Positions 10,590 through 21,939 of a DNA stretch of 64,000 bases are shown piece after piece (the first letter of the stretch is position 1; the number at the start of each line of letters is the position of its first letter). Under the pieces are notes generated by a model. It was not told the DNA's origin. It did no database searches and saw only the letters and a program-made list of their open reading frames with translations. Location of the stretch: assembly GCA_021234155.1 (NCBI GenBank), contig JAJEKV010000062.1, positions 184,001-248,000 on the forward strand. The letters are read 5' to 3'. Origin of the DNA: Isoetes taiwanensis (lineage: Eukaryota > Streptophyta > Lycopodiopsida > Isoetales > Isoetaceae). The translations under genes were made by a program, and so were the position numbers.

Positions 10590-12369
10590 CTACAGAAGCA
10601 ATAGAAACAACAAAACTCCATATACAAGAAGGAGCTCCACGCCCACAGAGGACAATGCCAGATCATGCCCACATAGTGTTGGGATGAGCGGCTGCAAGCC
10701 GATAAAGCTGGCGGAGCTTAGATAAAGCATAGCTCGCACATGATTCACCTCTCCTCTAAATACCTCTATCCCGCAGTGAAACGTCAATGCCTGGATCGTC
10801 CACTACAGTCAAAGCTTCCTCTAAGATGTCTACTGCATTGGTTAAAGCAATAAATGAAGCGTGCGCAATTCGCCAAGTCTGTGATTTCATCCACTCAACA
10901 TAAAAAAATGGAGCTGCAAATAGAGGAGCCACCTCTTCAATTGTGCGGCGCTCTGCAGGTTCAACATCCAAGGAAATAAAGGTAGAGAATGGAGGTGGAT
11001 GAGTGGCATCCCTCTATCCTTGGGCCGGCGCGCCATCGACATGCGGCTTGCAACAGAACATTCAGCCAATTAGCAAGATGAAACGTCAACAACAACCAAC
11101 AATTTAAGAATTCATACTATCCAATATGAAAGCCACGGCTTGCATATCTAAAGCAATATAATCTTGGAAGCAAGGTTGGCTGCCATCTATGGGAGGAATA
11201 AAAGCAGGTGTCTCCTCATGATACTCCTCATCGACAGGGTAATCCACGATGTCAACTGCATCATCGTCATTAGCGATGTTCTTTTCATCCTCTTCCAAAG
11301 ATACATCACGCTTTATCTAGCTCCTCGCATGCCGAGCATCGTCCCAAAACCTGCGCCGCCTTTTGCCCACTTTCTCTATTGGCTATTCCCCAGCAGACAA
11401 CCCATAAATGATGCAGCGGACGTCCTTGGTGCTAACGTGGTTGCAGAAATTCAAAATACATACTGCAGGTGCAGGTCATCAAGTTCTGAACCCCGTTCTA
11501 CTGCCACCATGCCTGCCAAGCAATCTGAGTCCAAGAACCTGCACGATCTTACGTAATGATCTTCCACTATATCAAAGCCACTGACAGTCACCTTCACACT
11601 CACATTTAGCACGTTTAGTTTTCGTCTCCCTCTGCATGCTCTTCCTCATCTCCTCCTCTTTTTTCCTCCGACATTTCTTCTCTTCTCTCTCTTTCTTCAA
11701 TCTCTCTCGCTCTTCCTTCCTTTCTCTCTGCTTTTTCTCTCTCTCTCTCTGCCTATTTAAATTTCTTCTTCTCATCCCCCTCGAACTGCCTCTTCTTCTT
11801 TTGCTCATCCCCTCGCTCATTACGCCCTCGAATTACAATCCCATTGTCCTTTCTTGGCATGCCTCTCTTCCTCTTTGGACCACAAGAATTGCAAGCATCA
11901 GTAAGAACAACCAAATTATATTCAGTTCTCTTTGGTGAGAGATGCAACTCTTCAGAAGGCACTTCCATATAACCATATAATTACTGCGATGGAATATACG
12001 ATGGGAATCAAGGGAAAGGTGGTTACTACCAGGCAAAGAATTCATGGCTCCGGTAAAAGGCAAGCAATTCGACCTCCCTCTTGCGGCTGCAGCACTGCTG
12101 CTCTGAAAAGGCCTTCCCTTCTCATCGACACAATTATGCATACCCTGCCCAGATTTAACAGTCTTAGCAACTCTCTTTAGCATGGAAACATAACCGTATT
12201 GGCCTCCACATATCCTTGGCTGCTCAGCATGGCGCTCCCTCAGAACAACAAACAGACAACAAAATGGATGGATGGCTCCAGCCTCCTTGAGCCCAACATC
12301 ATTGGTAAGTTGCTGCCAGGCGTTGCCAATTCCTCCCAGTCCGGAGCTTCTATTTCTAGCGTCGGCCAC
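10590..12369 (-). pseudogene. Degraded coding stretch of unknown family with AT-hook-like motif
   Basis: Several minus-strand frames look protein-like and follow each other from 12,369 down to about 10,590. They include a Ser/Ala-Arg segment, then CNSCGPKRKRGMPRK near 11,850-11,890 with a KRKRGxPRK AT-hook-like core, then a very basic/acidic KR-E-rich coiled stretch (11,570-11,820), an acidic EEDEKNIANDDDAVDIVDY segment (11,104-11,298), and an EPAERRTIEEVAPLF segment (10,756-10,971). Stops and frame changes separate them. The KR/E stretch comes from a CT-rich simple repeat, so part of its charge pattern may be an artefact. I do not recognise the family. It could be a decayed nuclear-protein or transposase gene. 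Confidence 0.3.
11680..11760. repeat. CT-rich microsatellite
   Basis: Interrupted (CT)n and (TTC)n tract. It accounts for the long basic/acidic reading frames on the minus strand. Confidence 0.8.
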
Positions 12370-12457
12370 TTCATGTCATGCGTTTCTGCTACAACTTTTC
12401 TACTTCAGGACCAACCTAATCTGGATGTCCAAATGTGACCATAGGCCAATCTCATAG

Positions 12458-12960
12458 CCCAAAAATTAAACAGCTCAAACAATTTCCAACAAACGGTCAA
12501 AGCATTCATTGGGAAACCTACTGTCTAAGGAGGAGCATAGAGTCCTGATGCTAGAGAGCTTCAAGCTGATGAACCCCGGTGAAACCAACGGAAGCAGACA
12601 AATAAAATCTAGGATCTAGTTCTAAAGAATGAAATCCATTTCAAGATCTGTGACTGAGCAATTGCAATAGATCTATTGGTTATGGAGTTGAATTCCAATG
12701 AGACCAAACCAACTCCTGGTGGTTTGATGGCTAGTCCTATGGGTTAGCAATTATAAGGTCTTATGTTTAGGTCTCTTGTGGGACATTTAGAGGACTGTTA
12801 TATATCCCTTTAAGATGTTGCCATGTGGTATGACAACAAAAGCACTATTTATTTATCTATCTGTCTAAATACTACCACAAATCTACCTAACCATCTATCT
12901 ATCTAAACACCATCGTTAAGGAATGTAGATGAACAATCCACGGGGTTTGCAAAAGTAAAA
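12458..12960. other. No gene seen; short ATCT-rich tracts
   Basis: Mixed sequence with interrupted ATCT repeats at about 12,845-12,910. No supported coding. Confidence 0.4.
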
Positions 12961-13147
12961 TATTGCCGATTTTTTCAACATTGAATTCGCATCTCAACCA
13001 ACACTTATTGTTGCAACCAAATTTGCCGCCATTGATGTGAATCCCTTCAGCCAACAAATATTGCCGATTGAATTTGCATCTCAATCAACATTATTGTTGC
13101 AACTAAATTTGCTGCTATTGTTATGAATCCCTTCGACCAAAAATGAT
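12961..13147. repeat. Two diverged ~98-bp tandem repeats
   Basis: The segment from TATTGCCGAT at 12,961 recurs at 13,059 with substitutions and small indels. Both units end in a CCCTTC(A/G)(G/A)CCAA-like phrase. Non-coding. Confidence 0.75.
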
Positions 13148-13272
13148 AGCGCATGTGACAGCCATGCGCTCCCAAAAAACAAACGTTTTGCTAGGAATTT
13201 GAGCTCAAGCAATTTATTTCATGTTCACTTGCTAGTCTTGACACCTCCAAATCATATAATTTCACAAGCTTA

Positions 13273-13293
13273 GCAAAAAAAAAAAAAAAAAAA
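13273..13293. repeat. Poly(A) run
   Basis: About 20 consecutive A. It could be a retroelement tail, but no element body was recognised to its left. Confidence 0.6.
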
Positions 13294-13342
13294 AGGAAAT
13301 TACCATTAGTTACACTATTCACTCAGTGCACACCTCCACAAA

Positions 13343-13444
13343 AGTCATAGATACATATTTTCAACTATTGAGATTATACCTCACCAAATCTCCAGTCATA
13401 GATACATATTTTCAACGATTGAGATTATACCTCACCAAATTTCC
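13343..13444. repeat. Two 51-bp tandem repeats
   Basis: Units 13,343-13,393 and 13,394-13,444 are nearly identical (AGTCATAGATACATATTTTC start). They lie at the 3' side of the copia remnant. Confidence 0.85.
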
Positions 13445-13529
13445 ATTTTCACTTCTACCTAGGATTTTGAAATTTTTATATCCCCCTTCATGACAAATTC
13501 TTCTTTTGTCTGCATTCTATGCTTCATCT

Positions 13530-13900
13530 TCAACTAGTAGCTTTGAAGTATGAGAACTTTAAGACAAGTTGAGATTTTGTAAATATGCCAACCACTTGCT
13601 CTGCACTATGAACATCTTTTACCTGTAATGTTTTATCTTCCACCACGTGTTAAATGAAATGCATATTCATCTCTATACGCTTTGTTCTTTCATAAAATAT
13701 GCGTTTTTTGCTATGGCCATACAACTTAAACTATTTGTTTACAATATAATGGAATCTTCTTGAAGGAATCCAATTTCTTATGCAAGGGATGTTGCTTTTT
13801 ACTTCGCTTTTGCAGAAGACATTGCTAAAGAACTTTGATTTTTACTTCTCCAAGTAATAATATTACTGCCAAGTATTACTATGTTCAAAGATGTTGATTT
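13530..13900 (-). pseudogene. Ty1/copia RNase H remnant
   Basis: The minus strand shows the decayed order of copia RNase H: SKVENQHL and QCLLQKRSKKQ (where SKKQxxVxLSSTEAEY is usual), then PLYCKQIV (YCDNQSA), then HIL.KNKAYRDEYAFHLTR (HxRTKHIDxxxHFIR), then ASGWHIYKIST (AEQxADIFTKxL). Many stops interrupt it. RNase H normally degrades the RNA strand during retrotransposition. The rest of the element is not visible. Confidence 0.6.
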
Positions 13901-13916
13901 TCTACTCTTTATATAC

Positions 13917-13945
13917 CCCCCCCCCCCAAACAAAAAAAAAAAAGG
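13917..13945. repeat. C-run followed by A-rich tract
   Basis: A run of about 11 C is followed by (CA)/(A)n. A low-complexity slippage site. Confidence 0.8.
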
Positions 13946-13949
13946 AAAA

Positions 13950-14459
13950 AAAAGGGAACTAGTAAAAAGGCGCAATAGGAGGCTTGGGCAGTTTTAGGTA
14001 TTGGATGCAATTTTGCAGCTGATTAGGTAATTTTGTCGAGGAAAACATGTATATCTATATTACAAGAAATTTATCGCGACGGCCTTAGCTAGCTTGCTTG
14101 CATTTGGGGAAGCGAGTTTGTGTTGACATAGTGACTAAACAAACATATTCATGTAGTGACTCGCTTAAAGATTTGTGTCAGTATAGCAACAGGCGAGATT
14201 TGAACCTATGTTATTGCCTTGTGTTCTGATGCACAAAGAAGAGAAAACGGATTATTGACTTGAATGCTATTTTGGATAGTTCGGCACTGTTAAAAATTCT
14301 AAGCACGGTATCTTTGTGCACTTTTTGCAAAAATGTCCTCCCATCAGTGAGGTTAAGCACTGGATTACTAAAAAACAGCTTATCCCCATCTTATCCATTC
14401 ATAAGATTGACCAAAAGATCTATCAGATCATCTGCAGAGGAGAGAAAAGTGTAGCCCTC
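13950..14459. other. Unrecognised stretch with a tRNA B-box-like motif
   Basis: No gene is supported. On the minus strand, GGTTCAAATCTCGCC at about 14,188-14,202 resembles a tRNA T-arm (polymerase III B box), but no A box or tRNA fold was found around it. Confidence 0.3.
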
Positions 14460-14504
14460 ATCATCCTTACTCATAGTATTTTCCATTTCCAGTCATCCCT
14501 CTTA

Positions 14505-14808
14505 CATTATGAAATGGAATCCTTCCTATGTTCCAGGGGACTTCTCTACTATGGCCACTACAACTTGGATCTCTTGTGCCAATCTCCCCCCTGGATACTG
14601 GACCACTTCTCATCTCAATGCTATTGCTAGTAGACTAGGGGAAGTTATCCAGGTATCCATTCCCCAAACAAACTTTCCCTCGGCCTGCGCATTGGAAAAA
14701 AATCCAAATTCCCCCGGTGTGATAAAGTGTTATGCACACTGGGCAAGGAGATGTTTATTGACCTTCAAGTCTCTTATTCTAAAAGCCATGTTGCTAATTC
14801 TCCTATAA
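14505..14808 (+). pseudogene. LINE ORF1 N-terminal fragment (DUF4283-like)
   Basis: The frame reads TTTWISCANLPPGYWTTSHL then NAIASRLGEVIQV. This matches the W(V)xLxxLPxxYW....L..IA..LG phrase of plant LINE ORF1 proteins, which bind LINE RNA. It is cut off by unrelated sequence before the inserted element at 15,030. Confidence 0.65.
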
Positions 14809-15029
14809 ACAAAGGTAAGGAGAAGATCATTGAAAATAAAGAGGACCATCAACATACTAAACAGGTGTGGAGGGCGAAAACTCAGTAACCCAAGCAGCAC
14901 CAAATGGAGATAGGTGAAGCAAAAATTCAGCAATCCAAACAGCACCAAATGAAGACAGGTGAGTGCAGTAGCAATGAGGCCTTCTCCCTTTCCCTTCAAA
15001 GGTATGCTCCCGAGGGAAGTTTTGTCTTT

Positions 15030-15479
15030 CAATTTTTCGGCGTGATAGTCTTACCCTCGGATTGGGGATCCCGAGGTGTGATCCCTGAGGATGGGATCCC
15101 CTGAGGGGCGTGTGATCCCGAGGGCGGGATCCCCTGCTCAAGCGATAGAATCGCGAAAAAAAAAGCCCCTTATAGCGAAAATCAGCCAAGTTTTCTTATG
15201 CTTTTTTCTTGGCCGATCCTCCACGGAATCGGCTGGGGTTTGTGCGAGGTTGGTCGGAATGGGCTTGAGAAGAGCTGTAGTTTGATGCCAAGGAGGAAGA
15301 GAGGGCACCGCCACTGCTATCAGCAAGCAAAAATCCGGCCAATTAATGGCCCTAAACTGCGCAGTCACCTTTTAACTGCGCAGTTAATAGTGGGATCCCG
15401 CCCTCCGGGATCCCGTCCTCCGGGATCACACCTCCGGGATCCCCCAATCCAGGGTAAGACTATCCTACGCCCAATTTTC
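15030..15479. mobile_element. Inverted-repeat (MITE-like) element inside the LINE
   Basis: A left arm beginning GATAGTCTTACCCT at 15,044 and a right arm ending with its reverse complement at 15,464 form terminal inverted repeats of about 95 bp with a few mismatches, extendable outward to roughly 15,030 and 15,479. Both arms are built from repeated GGGATCCC-type palindromes. The roughly 200-bp middle has no recognised coding. Its position between the two halves of LINE ORF1 shows that it inserted after the LINE. A target-site duplication was not resolved. Confidence 0.75.
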
Positions 15480-15529
15480 TTCCAAAGTTATTATCAATAT
15501 TAACCCTACAAATATGAGTATTTTCCACT

Positions 15530-15796
15530 ATGGATTTGAGTGGATTTAAAGATGCGTCCACTATGGATTTCAATGAATTTAACGATAATATTTTGATGTT
15601 GAAAGAACAGGAGGATCAACAAGATGATGATATTAACTTTGATCCATATATTCATAGTGATTTTAACATTTTGGAGGACTCAGAATGGTCCGTTGTAAGT
15701 ACCAAGAAGAAAAAAGGAAAAAGTATGAAAAACAATAACTTGGGCCAGCTTAGGCGGTCACCAAGGAAGACCCAACCCCCTCAAAAATGGAAATAA
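15530..15796 (+). pseudogene. LINE ORF1 C-terminal part
   Basis: An 88-codon open frame, acidic at first (EQEDQQDDDINFDPY) and basic at the end (KKKKGKSMKN, RRSPRKTQPPQKWK), the usual charge pattern of plant LINE ORF1 tails. Its stop codon TAA (15,794-15,796) lies inside the start of ORF2, so the two reading frames overlap by ten bases. The N-terminal half is separated by the inserted element. Confidence 0.7.
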
Positions 15797-16305
15797 ATCT
15801 TAAGGGAATCACTTTGAACCTTCAGGATTTTAACTCCAATCAAAAGAGAGATAGATTGAAGGTTTGCCTCATCTCTATGAATCTTGATTTCATTTTATTC
15901 CAAGAGCATAAAATTCATGATGATAATATTAACAATATTATCAGTAGTGTTCTGCCTGCTAATTTTCAGCACTGGTCCCTTGAGGCAAACAGTTCTTCAG
16001 CAGGTATAACCTTTGCTTGGCACAACAGAATCGATCTCAAGAACATCCAGATGATGCATGACAATAATAGGAGATGGCAGATTATTCATGGGAGCTTGGG
16101 TAACTGTAGAATTGTCTTTGTTAATGTGTATGCCTACCACCAGCCAGCTGAAAGAGCTCAACTTTGGAGTAGTATTGATACAAGCTTGGGAAATATTCCT
16201 TATGATAAGTGCATTATAGATGGGGACTATAATATGGTCACCCACAATTACATGAGGAACACAAATTTTAGAGCTTTAAGTGGTGATGAAAGTGTGAATT
16301 GGTGA
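15787..16305 (+). pseudogene. LINE ORF2 apurinic-type endonuclease domain
   Basis: The 172-codon frame begins MEINLKGITLNLQDFNSNQK, a diverged form of the WNxRGLxxxxKR start. It continues with FILFQEHKIH (xxLQETK), ITFAWHNRID, IVFVNVYAYHQPAERAQLW (VxxVYxP) and IIDGDYNMV (the GDFN catalytic phrase, Phe to Tyr). These are the metal-binding and catalytic blocks of the exonuclease III/AP endonuclease fold that nicks target DNA. The ATG at 15,787 overlaps the ORF1 stop. The frame ends prematurely at 16,305, so the LINE is inactive. Confidence 0.8.
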
Positions 16306-16634
16306 AATCTTCCGTTGAACCATAATTTATCCCTAGCCAGAGTAGTTCCCCATTCTTATAGCTGGAATGATCATAGATCAGCCTATTTTCTATCTTCATG
16401 ATAGGTTTTACCTTAGTGAAGTGTTATGGAGTAGTAGTTCGAGAGTCACTAACTTAACTAAATTCACCATCTCTGATCATTTCACTCAGCTTATAAACAT
16501 TAACAATGGCAATGTCAGAGGAAGAGGAACTCTTACTTTATGCTAAATACCAACCTGCTTGATCAGGATGACTTCATCACTAGGTTGGAATAAGTTCTCT
16601 CTCAAGAAGACAAATCAGAGGGGACTTTGGTTGG

Positions 16635-18235
16635 ATGGACTGGTGGGTTAGAGTCTTTAAGAGAATTAAAAACTGGCTCAAGATTTGGGGCAAGGAAATC
16701 CATCAGTTGGAAATCAAGAATCTTCAAAACTTAAGACAACAATATGACACAGCCCAGGATCAATTCAAAGAGGATATCAAGATTCAGATAGAAAGAGCAG
16801 AGCTCAAGATTGCTAGAGGATGGAAGATCAAAGCTAAAATTAGAGAGCTTAAAGAGGATGAAAGGAGGAATTCCAAATACTTTTTCATCAAAGCCAAAGG
16901 AAGAATGAAGAGAAACCACATCCATAGTGTTCTTTGGGAAGGTAACATGGTAGAGGAAGATAATCAGCAGCAAAGAGCACTTCATGAGGATTATGGGAAC
17001 CTCTCAAGATACCATTCTTCAAGATATTGACAATTTCCTGAACATTCAGTCAAAAGTTAGTAATGCCATGAATCTAGACCGTTTTTCAATGAAGAGATCT
17101 TTAAAGTTCTGGAGGGCATGGACAATGGTAAAACTCCTGGCCCAGATGGACTTCTCGCTGAATTCTTTAAAAAGGTTTGGGGCTGTTTAGGCAATTTTAT
17201 TGTTTTTATGGCTAATAAATTTCCTATTCTTAAGAGCTTAGACAGCAGAATTAATACTAGCTTGATAGCTCTCATTCCTAAAATGGACATTCCTATCTCC
17301 TCAGATTATAGGCCTATCTCTCTAACCAATGTGGTGTACAAATTCATTACAGGATCTATTGCAGCAAGAATCAAACCCATTCTGGATGTGATTATTAGCA
17401 ATACTCAGAGTGCTTATTTAAAAGGGAGATTTATCTTAGATAATGTGGCTGTTGCTGCTTTAGGCATCAACTGGGTCAAAGACTCCAATCAGAACATTGG
17501 CCTCCTTAAGCTTGATATCACCAAGGCTTTTGATACTATTAGTCGGAAGTTCTTGAAAAGGTGCTGCCAGAAGCTGGGTTTATCAGAAGAGGTGATATCT
17601 ATCCTCTTATCTATTCTTAAAAATTCGAAATCAGTTGTCCCCATCAATGGCGAATGAAGCCCCTTTTTGGACATAAGGAGAGGTGTCAAGCAGGATTGCC
17701 CTCTGGCCCCTTTTTTATTTCTTATTGTTATGGAAGGATTGAATCAGAAAGCTAGGAATTTTGCTCGAATCAAGGGTCTCAAGTTCCCCCTAAATCAGGA
17801 TGGAGAGGAAGAGTTCTTAATGTGCATTTTGCAGATGATACTTTCCTATTTGTGCATTTGGAAGACCAATCAATTCAAACTACCCAAGAGATCTCGGACA
17901 ACTTTGGGAGATGCTCGGAATTCAAGATCAACCCGAACAAGACCAAGCTCATTTCAAAGAACCAGGTAGAAGGGGAGCAGGTAACTCTCTCTTTGGAGTG
18001 TATATATCTCTCTCCTAACGCTAAAACTAAAATTTTGGGTATCCCTTTTGCTATTAGAGTTAATGCAAGTGATCTATGGGATGACCTGATGGACAAGTTC
18101 TACAGAAAGATTGATTCTCTCAACTCTAAATACCTCTCCAAAAATCATAGGGCCATTCTTGCAAACTCTGTAATCTCATCTTCTCGTGGTCTACCAATAG
18201 TCCATAACTATTGCTCTCAAGAAAGTTTATAATAA
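16635..18235 (+). pseudogene. LINE ORF2 reverse transcriptase domain
   Basis: Pieces in order: a charged linker (16,635-17,030); GKTPGPDGLLAEFFKKVW; DYRPISLTNVVYKFITGSIA; SAYLKGRFILDNV; KLDITKAFDTISRKF (first catalytic Asp); RRGVKQDCPLAPFLFL (the RRGxxQGDPLSP block); and HFADDTFLFVHLED at about 17,822 (catalytic Asp pair). The thumb follows, with KILGIPFAIR. Stops at 17,657 and a frame change before 17,822 break it. The catalytic residues themselves are intact. Confidence 0.9.
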
Positions 18236-18340
18236 AATGCAAAGCATCATTGGCGTTCATTCATTGGGTGGATCTAATAGAAGATGTTGGGTGCCCATTT
18301 CCATGGGGAAATGTTGTAAGAAGAAGAGCATGGGAGGGCT

Positions 18341-19340
18341 GTGAGTAATATTAATATAGAGAAGCAAGCTACTACTTTAGTAGCAAAATATTTTTACAGG
18401 GCCTGCAACAATCAGATTGATCACCCAGTGAGCTCTCTCATCAAGCACTATATTGGAAAATGTCACCCCTTTGGATGGAGGAATCTGAAGATGCACCTCC
18501 TCTACAGTATCTATTTCAATTTTTCCATTTCCTTCACTATCCCCTTTGATCATCAAGAAGTGGATTAGAGCATGGAATAAAGTTAGAGGGATGTATTCTT
18601 GGAAGGAGGGGCTCTCCCAGAATCAACCCATTTTTTGGAGCCCATCCTTATCCTAGATGATCCAAACTTGTGTCTGGCCACCAACTTTCCCTATCTTACC
18701 AAGTAGTGGTCTAATAGGGGAATTATTTACATCAGGAATCTTATGTATGACCAACTCTGATCTCAAAGACCTGGGGGATAACTCTGAGCAGCTCTTCAAT
18801 AGTATCTCCCAGAGACTGGCTGTGGGCAATTGGCACAATTCTTAGGATTTATGGCATATAAATGGCTTTTGTGGTTATAAAGTGGAAGATTGATACTCAA
18901 CGGGCTGCTAGGAATCTCAATTTTCTTTGGAATTGCCCCCGTCCCCCTAAGATTAAGGCCTTCATCCGGAAGTCAGAGCATAAAGCCCCGGCAACAAATA
19001 GGAAGAGATGGAGGCTTGGGTTGGCATGTCCAATTCGATAGTTGTATGCACCGCACTCCTACGAACATGATCATCTATTCAAAACTTATCTTTGGGCAGA
19101 GTGGATCCTTGAGCTTGCTAAAACCAACCTCAATATGCCTAACCTGACTGATATACAGGCCACGGAATTCTTCCTCCCTGAGAATCCCTCGGATTGGAGA
19201 AGATATATCCTCCTATGGAGAATATGGAAAGGGAGAAACACGCTTATTTTTAAGGAGGAAATAATTTGGCCTTATACCATCACCAGGCAGACAAATTATG
19301 ACATAGAGTGGATTTATGAAATATGTGGAAATCACGTATG
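18341..19340 (+). pseudogene. LINE ORF2 C-terminus with zf-RVT-like region
   Basis: Contains PRPPKIKAFI and HKAPATNRKRWRLGLACP (the VPPKVKxFxWxxxxxxLPTxxxL.RR phrase of zf-RVT), then HLFKTYLWAEWIL and WRIWKGRNTLIFK (WxIWxxRNxxIF). The zinc-binding Cys/His ladder is degraded. Frameshifted throughout. Confidence 0.7.
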
Positions 19341-19880
19341 ATAGGGGCAGTAACTAATCTCTTTGGTGGTTTATTTTCAGGTAATACTCTGATTTTGTTC
19401 AAGAAGCTGAAATGGAAGAAGATGCAACTTCATTCCAATGCCTTATGGCTTACTCAATTTGGAGTTGAAATACCGATAGAGCATGCGGATGGATGTCACT
19501 GTGACTGTGCATGCACAACAAATTATGACATAAAAAAGCAGCTTCTGTGCAATGCAAAGGACCTAAAGAATCGGTTCAACCAGGAGAAGGCCCACTTATG
19601 CGAATGTCCCTTCTGTCTATTCATCATCATCAACAAAGGAATGGGGAGAAAGGATCACCTATTGCAGGAGAACAAAAAGAGGAGATCCATTGGTTAAAGC
19701 AAAATTTTTGATCGTCAAGATCAAACCGTTTCACTCACAAAGGGTTCAAGTGTTTTGGGAAAAAAAAAAACTCTAGGCTTCTTATGCCTTAATTTTCAAT
19801 TTTCTTTTTAGCCTGGACAGGACCTTTACTTTTGTTGCCTAACTTTTTTAGGGCCCCTTTTTTCAAAAAATAGTTTTACT

Positions 19881-21939
19881 TGTGTACTCATATGTAATTA
19901 TATACATATGTTTATATGTACCTTTTGACATACAAATAGATACTACAAAACCTTCAATTAAAAAAATAATAATATGGGCCTGCACATAGCAAGGACATTA
20001 GTGGAATTGCCAAATTGCAAAATACTAAGGTAAACAGTGAAAATTGCAGTTGCAAGTTGTAGAGCATTATCCCATAGAAATTTGTCATTTTTTCTACTCT
20101 GTTTGAATTCATTGAGTTCCGGGCTAAATAATAAACCTAAATTTGAGGCCTGAATTTTGACTTGGAAGTTTTTGCTGCAAAGCATATAAATATGCATTGG
20201 ATCTTCATGTGCAACATGGTTCTAGATGATTATGGAGTTGTGCATTTAGTTAAGTTTAAACTTCTCTGTAGGTACCTACTGGTTGAAATGTGGTTGATGG
20301 GGATCCTTGTGTCAAAACTTGGATATGAATACCGGTACCATGAACATATCTCTTTCAACACCGGTGCTGGTGTTGTATGTATTTCATAGATCAATTAGTC
20401 CAGACTTTGCATCCAATCTTTGAAAACTATAATGTTAACTATGTTTGTCACACAATAAGGCACTACGCATCTGAAATTGAGCTTCACCTTGAATGAGAAC
20501 TGAACAAAACCAAGCCCTCTTTCATTTAACGAGAAGATTTGTACCCCTCAAAAGGTAAAAAAATGGATGAGCCTAGTACAACAGAAATCTTAAAGATTTT
20601 CCTTGCCACCAGCCGCTCCAAGAGGGACAAGCTGAACAGAAGCTCGTGTTCCAACAACCTTTGAAGAAGCATAAGCACAAACTTCACTCCCTTTGCTTTC
20701 TCTTGCTCGATCTGTTCCTCGATCCAGAAGTGAAAATTATCTGGGACCCTAGAAATAATCTAAGAAAAAAATATTATTTTTGCACTGCATTGATTCTTGA
20801 AGCCTCAAACATATTAAAACTGATCATTGTATTGTTGTACATGATCATTGAGTGATTGGACTGAATAAATCCCATCCCAGCCATATCAACAACCAAGTTA
20901 AAAACATGGTCAACTCCTTTGGTCACAGCTAAGCAATTGTCCATAACTAGAAGATCAACTAAGTGATATCATGGCAAAACATGCCATTTGATATATGCTC
21001 ATTTCTCTTCTGCGGGAGAGCTCTCAGGATGGAGAGCTGTCACAAGGGCAGAAATTCATGCGAGATGTGGACATGACATTGATGATCATGAAACAATGTT
21101 GAATTTGACAACTCGATGATCTAACTCAAGACCAGACGGGGCTGAAGGTTCTGTATATGCTGCCATAATACATCAACTCTAGATCCCATAATATCTGGTT
21201 GTAAATGTTTGATAATTCAAAAAGCACTGTTCCTAAAGCTGTAGTATTTTGCACTAAATTACCTTTAAGATATCTCCAATCAGAGTGTTTGGGCCTTGAG
21301 AAGAGAATGAAGCCATTATAGGTGCTCCATTATATCATGCAACTCCAAACGTACCTGACGTTTGCTCATAAACCTCAAATAAGATTTAATTAAAGTGCAA
21401 AATGAAAATGGTATATGAGCCAAATAGGGTATGAATGCAACTGCAAAACTGCCAAATAAGGTTGTGACACTAGAAGTTGCAGTTAAACTTCTGGTGTTTA
21501 GACTTATCAACACTGTGCTACTTCTTACGCCTATTCATTCAGGCCAAAAACCCAATCCAAATCCGCCCCTTGTGTAGAGGCCCAAGTCAGTGCAAAATAG
21601 CATTCCAATATGAAGAAATCAGAAGCAAAATGATTGAAGCCTATATGGACTTCTCGCTTTAATAGAAAAAGTGTTACTTGGTGGCGACGGTTCGATGCAA
21701 CGAGAAATCTAATTTTCCCAAAATTTCCTACATTTCCATAGATCAAGATCTAAAGGCTTAGGATAGGTCCACGTCAATCTCTAAGCCATGTGGATAGCCT
21801 AGTCTTTCAGATAACTTGGCATCCAGGGTTGGGCTGTTGCACTAAAAATCTGCATCTACATATGCATGCAATTTCAATTCATCAGAATCCTCAAATTTAT
21901 TAATCCTATTCTTGAGTCATTCTTAAGATCTCAGAATAC
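19881..21939. other. Unrecognised AT-rich stretch
   Basis: About 2 kb with only short ORFs (up to 75 codons, for example 20,162-20,389 plus) that I cannot assign. It may include decayed parts of the copia element to the right. No RNA gene or tandem repeat was seen. Confidence 0.3.

Larger units (their letters stand above)
14460..19880 (+). mobile_element. Near-complete plus-strand L1-type LINE, interrupted
   Basis: This long LINE keeps the order ORF1, endonuclease, RT, zf-RVT, 3' UTR. ORF1 begins around 14,500 and continues at 15,530 after an inserted inverted-repeat element. ORF2 spans about 15,787-19,400. The 3' UTR is non-coding and ends in an A-rich segment near 19,870. The ORF2 frame is broken near 16,305-16,640, 17,030-17,118, 17,657 and 17,800. 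LINEs of this type move by nicking DNA with the endonuclease and reverse-transcribing their RNA in place. No target-site duplication could be fixed. Separate entries describe the domains. Confidence 0.85.

Noticed and set aside
11572-11820. Highly charged KR/E coiled-coil protein
   Set aside because: Largely generated by a CT-rich simple repeat. Kept only as part of a low-confidence degraded coding stretch.
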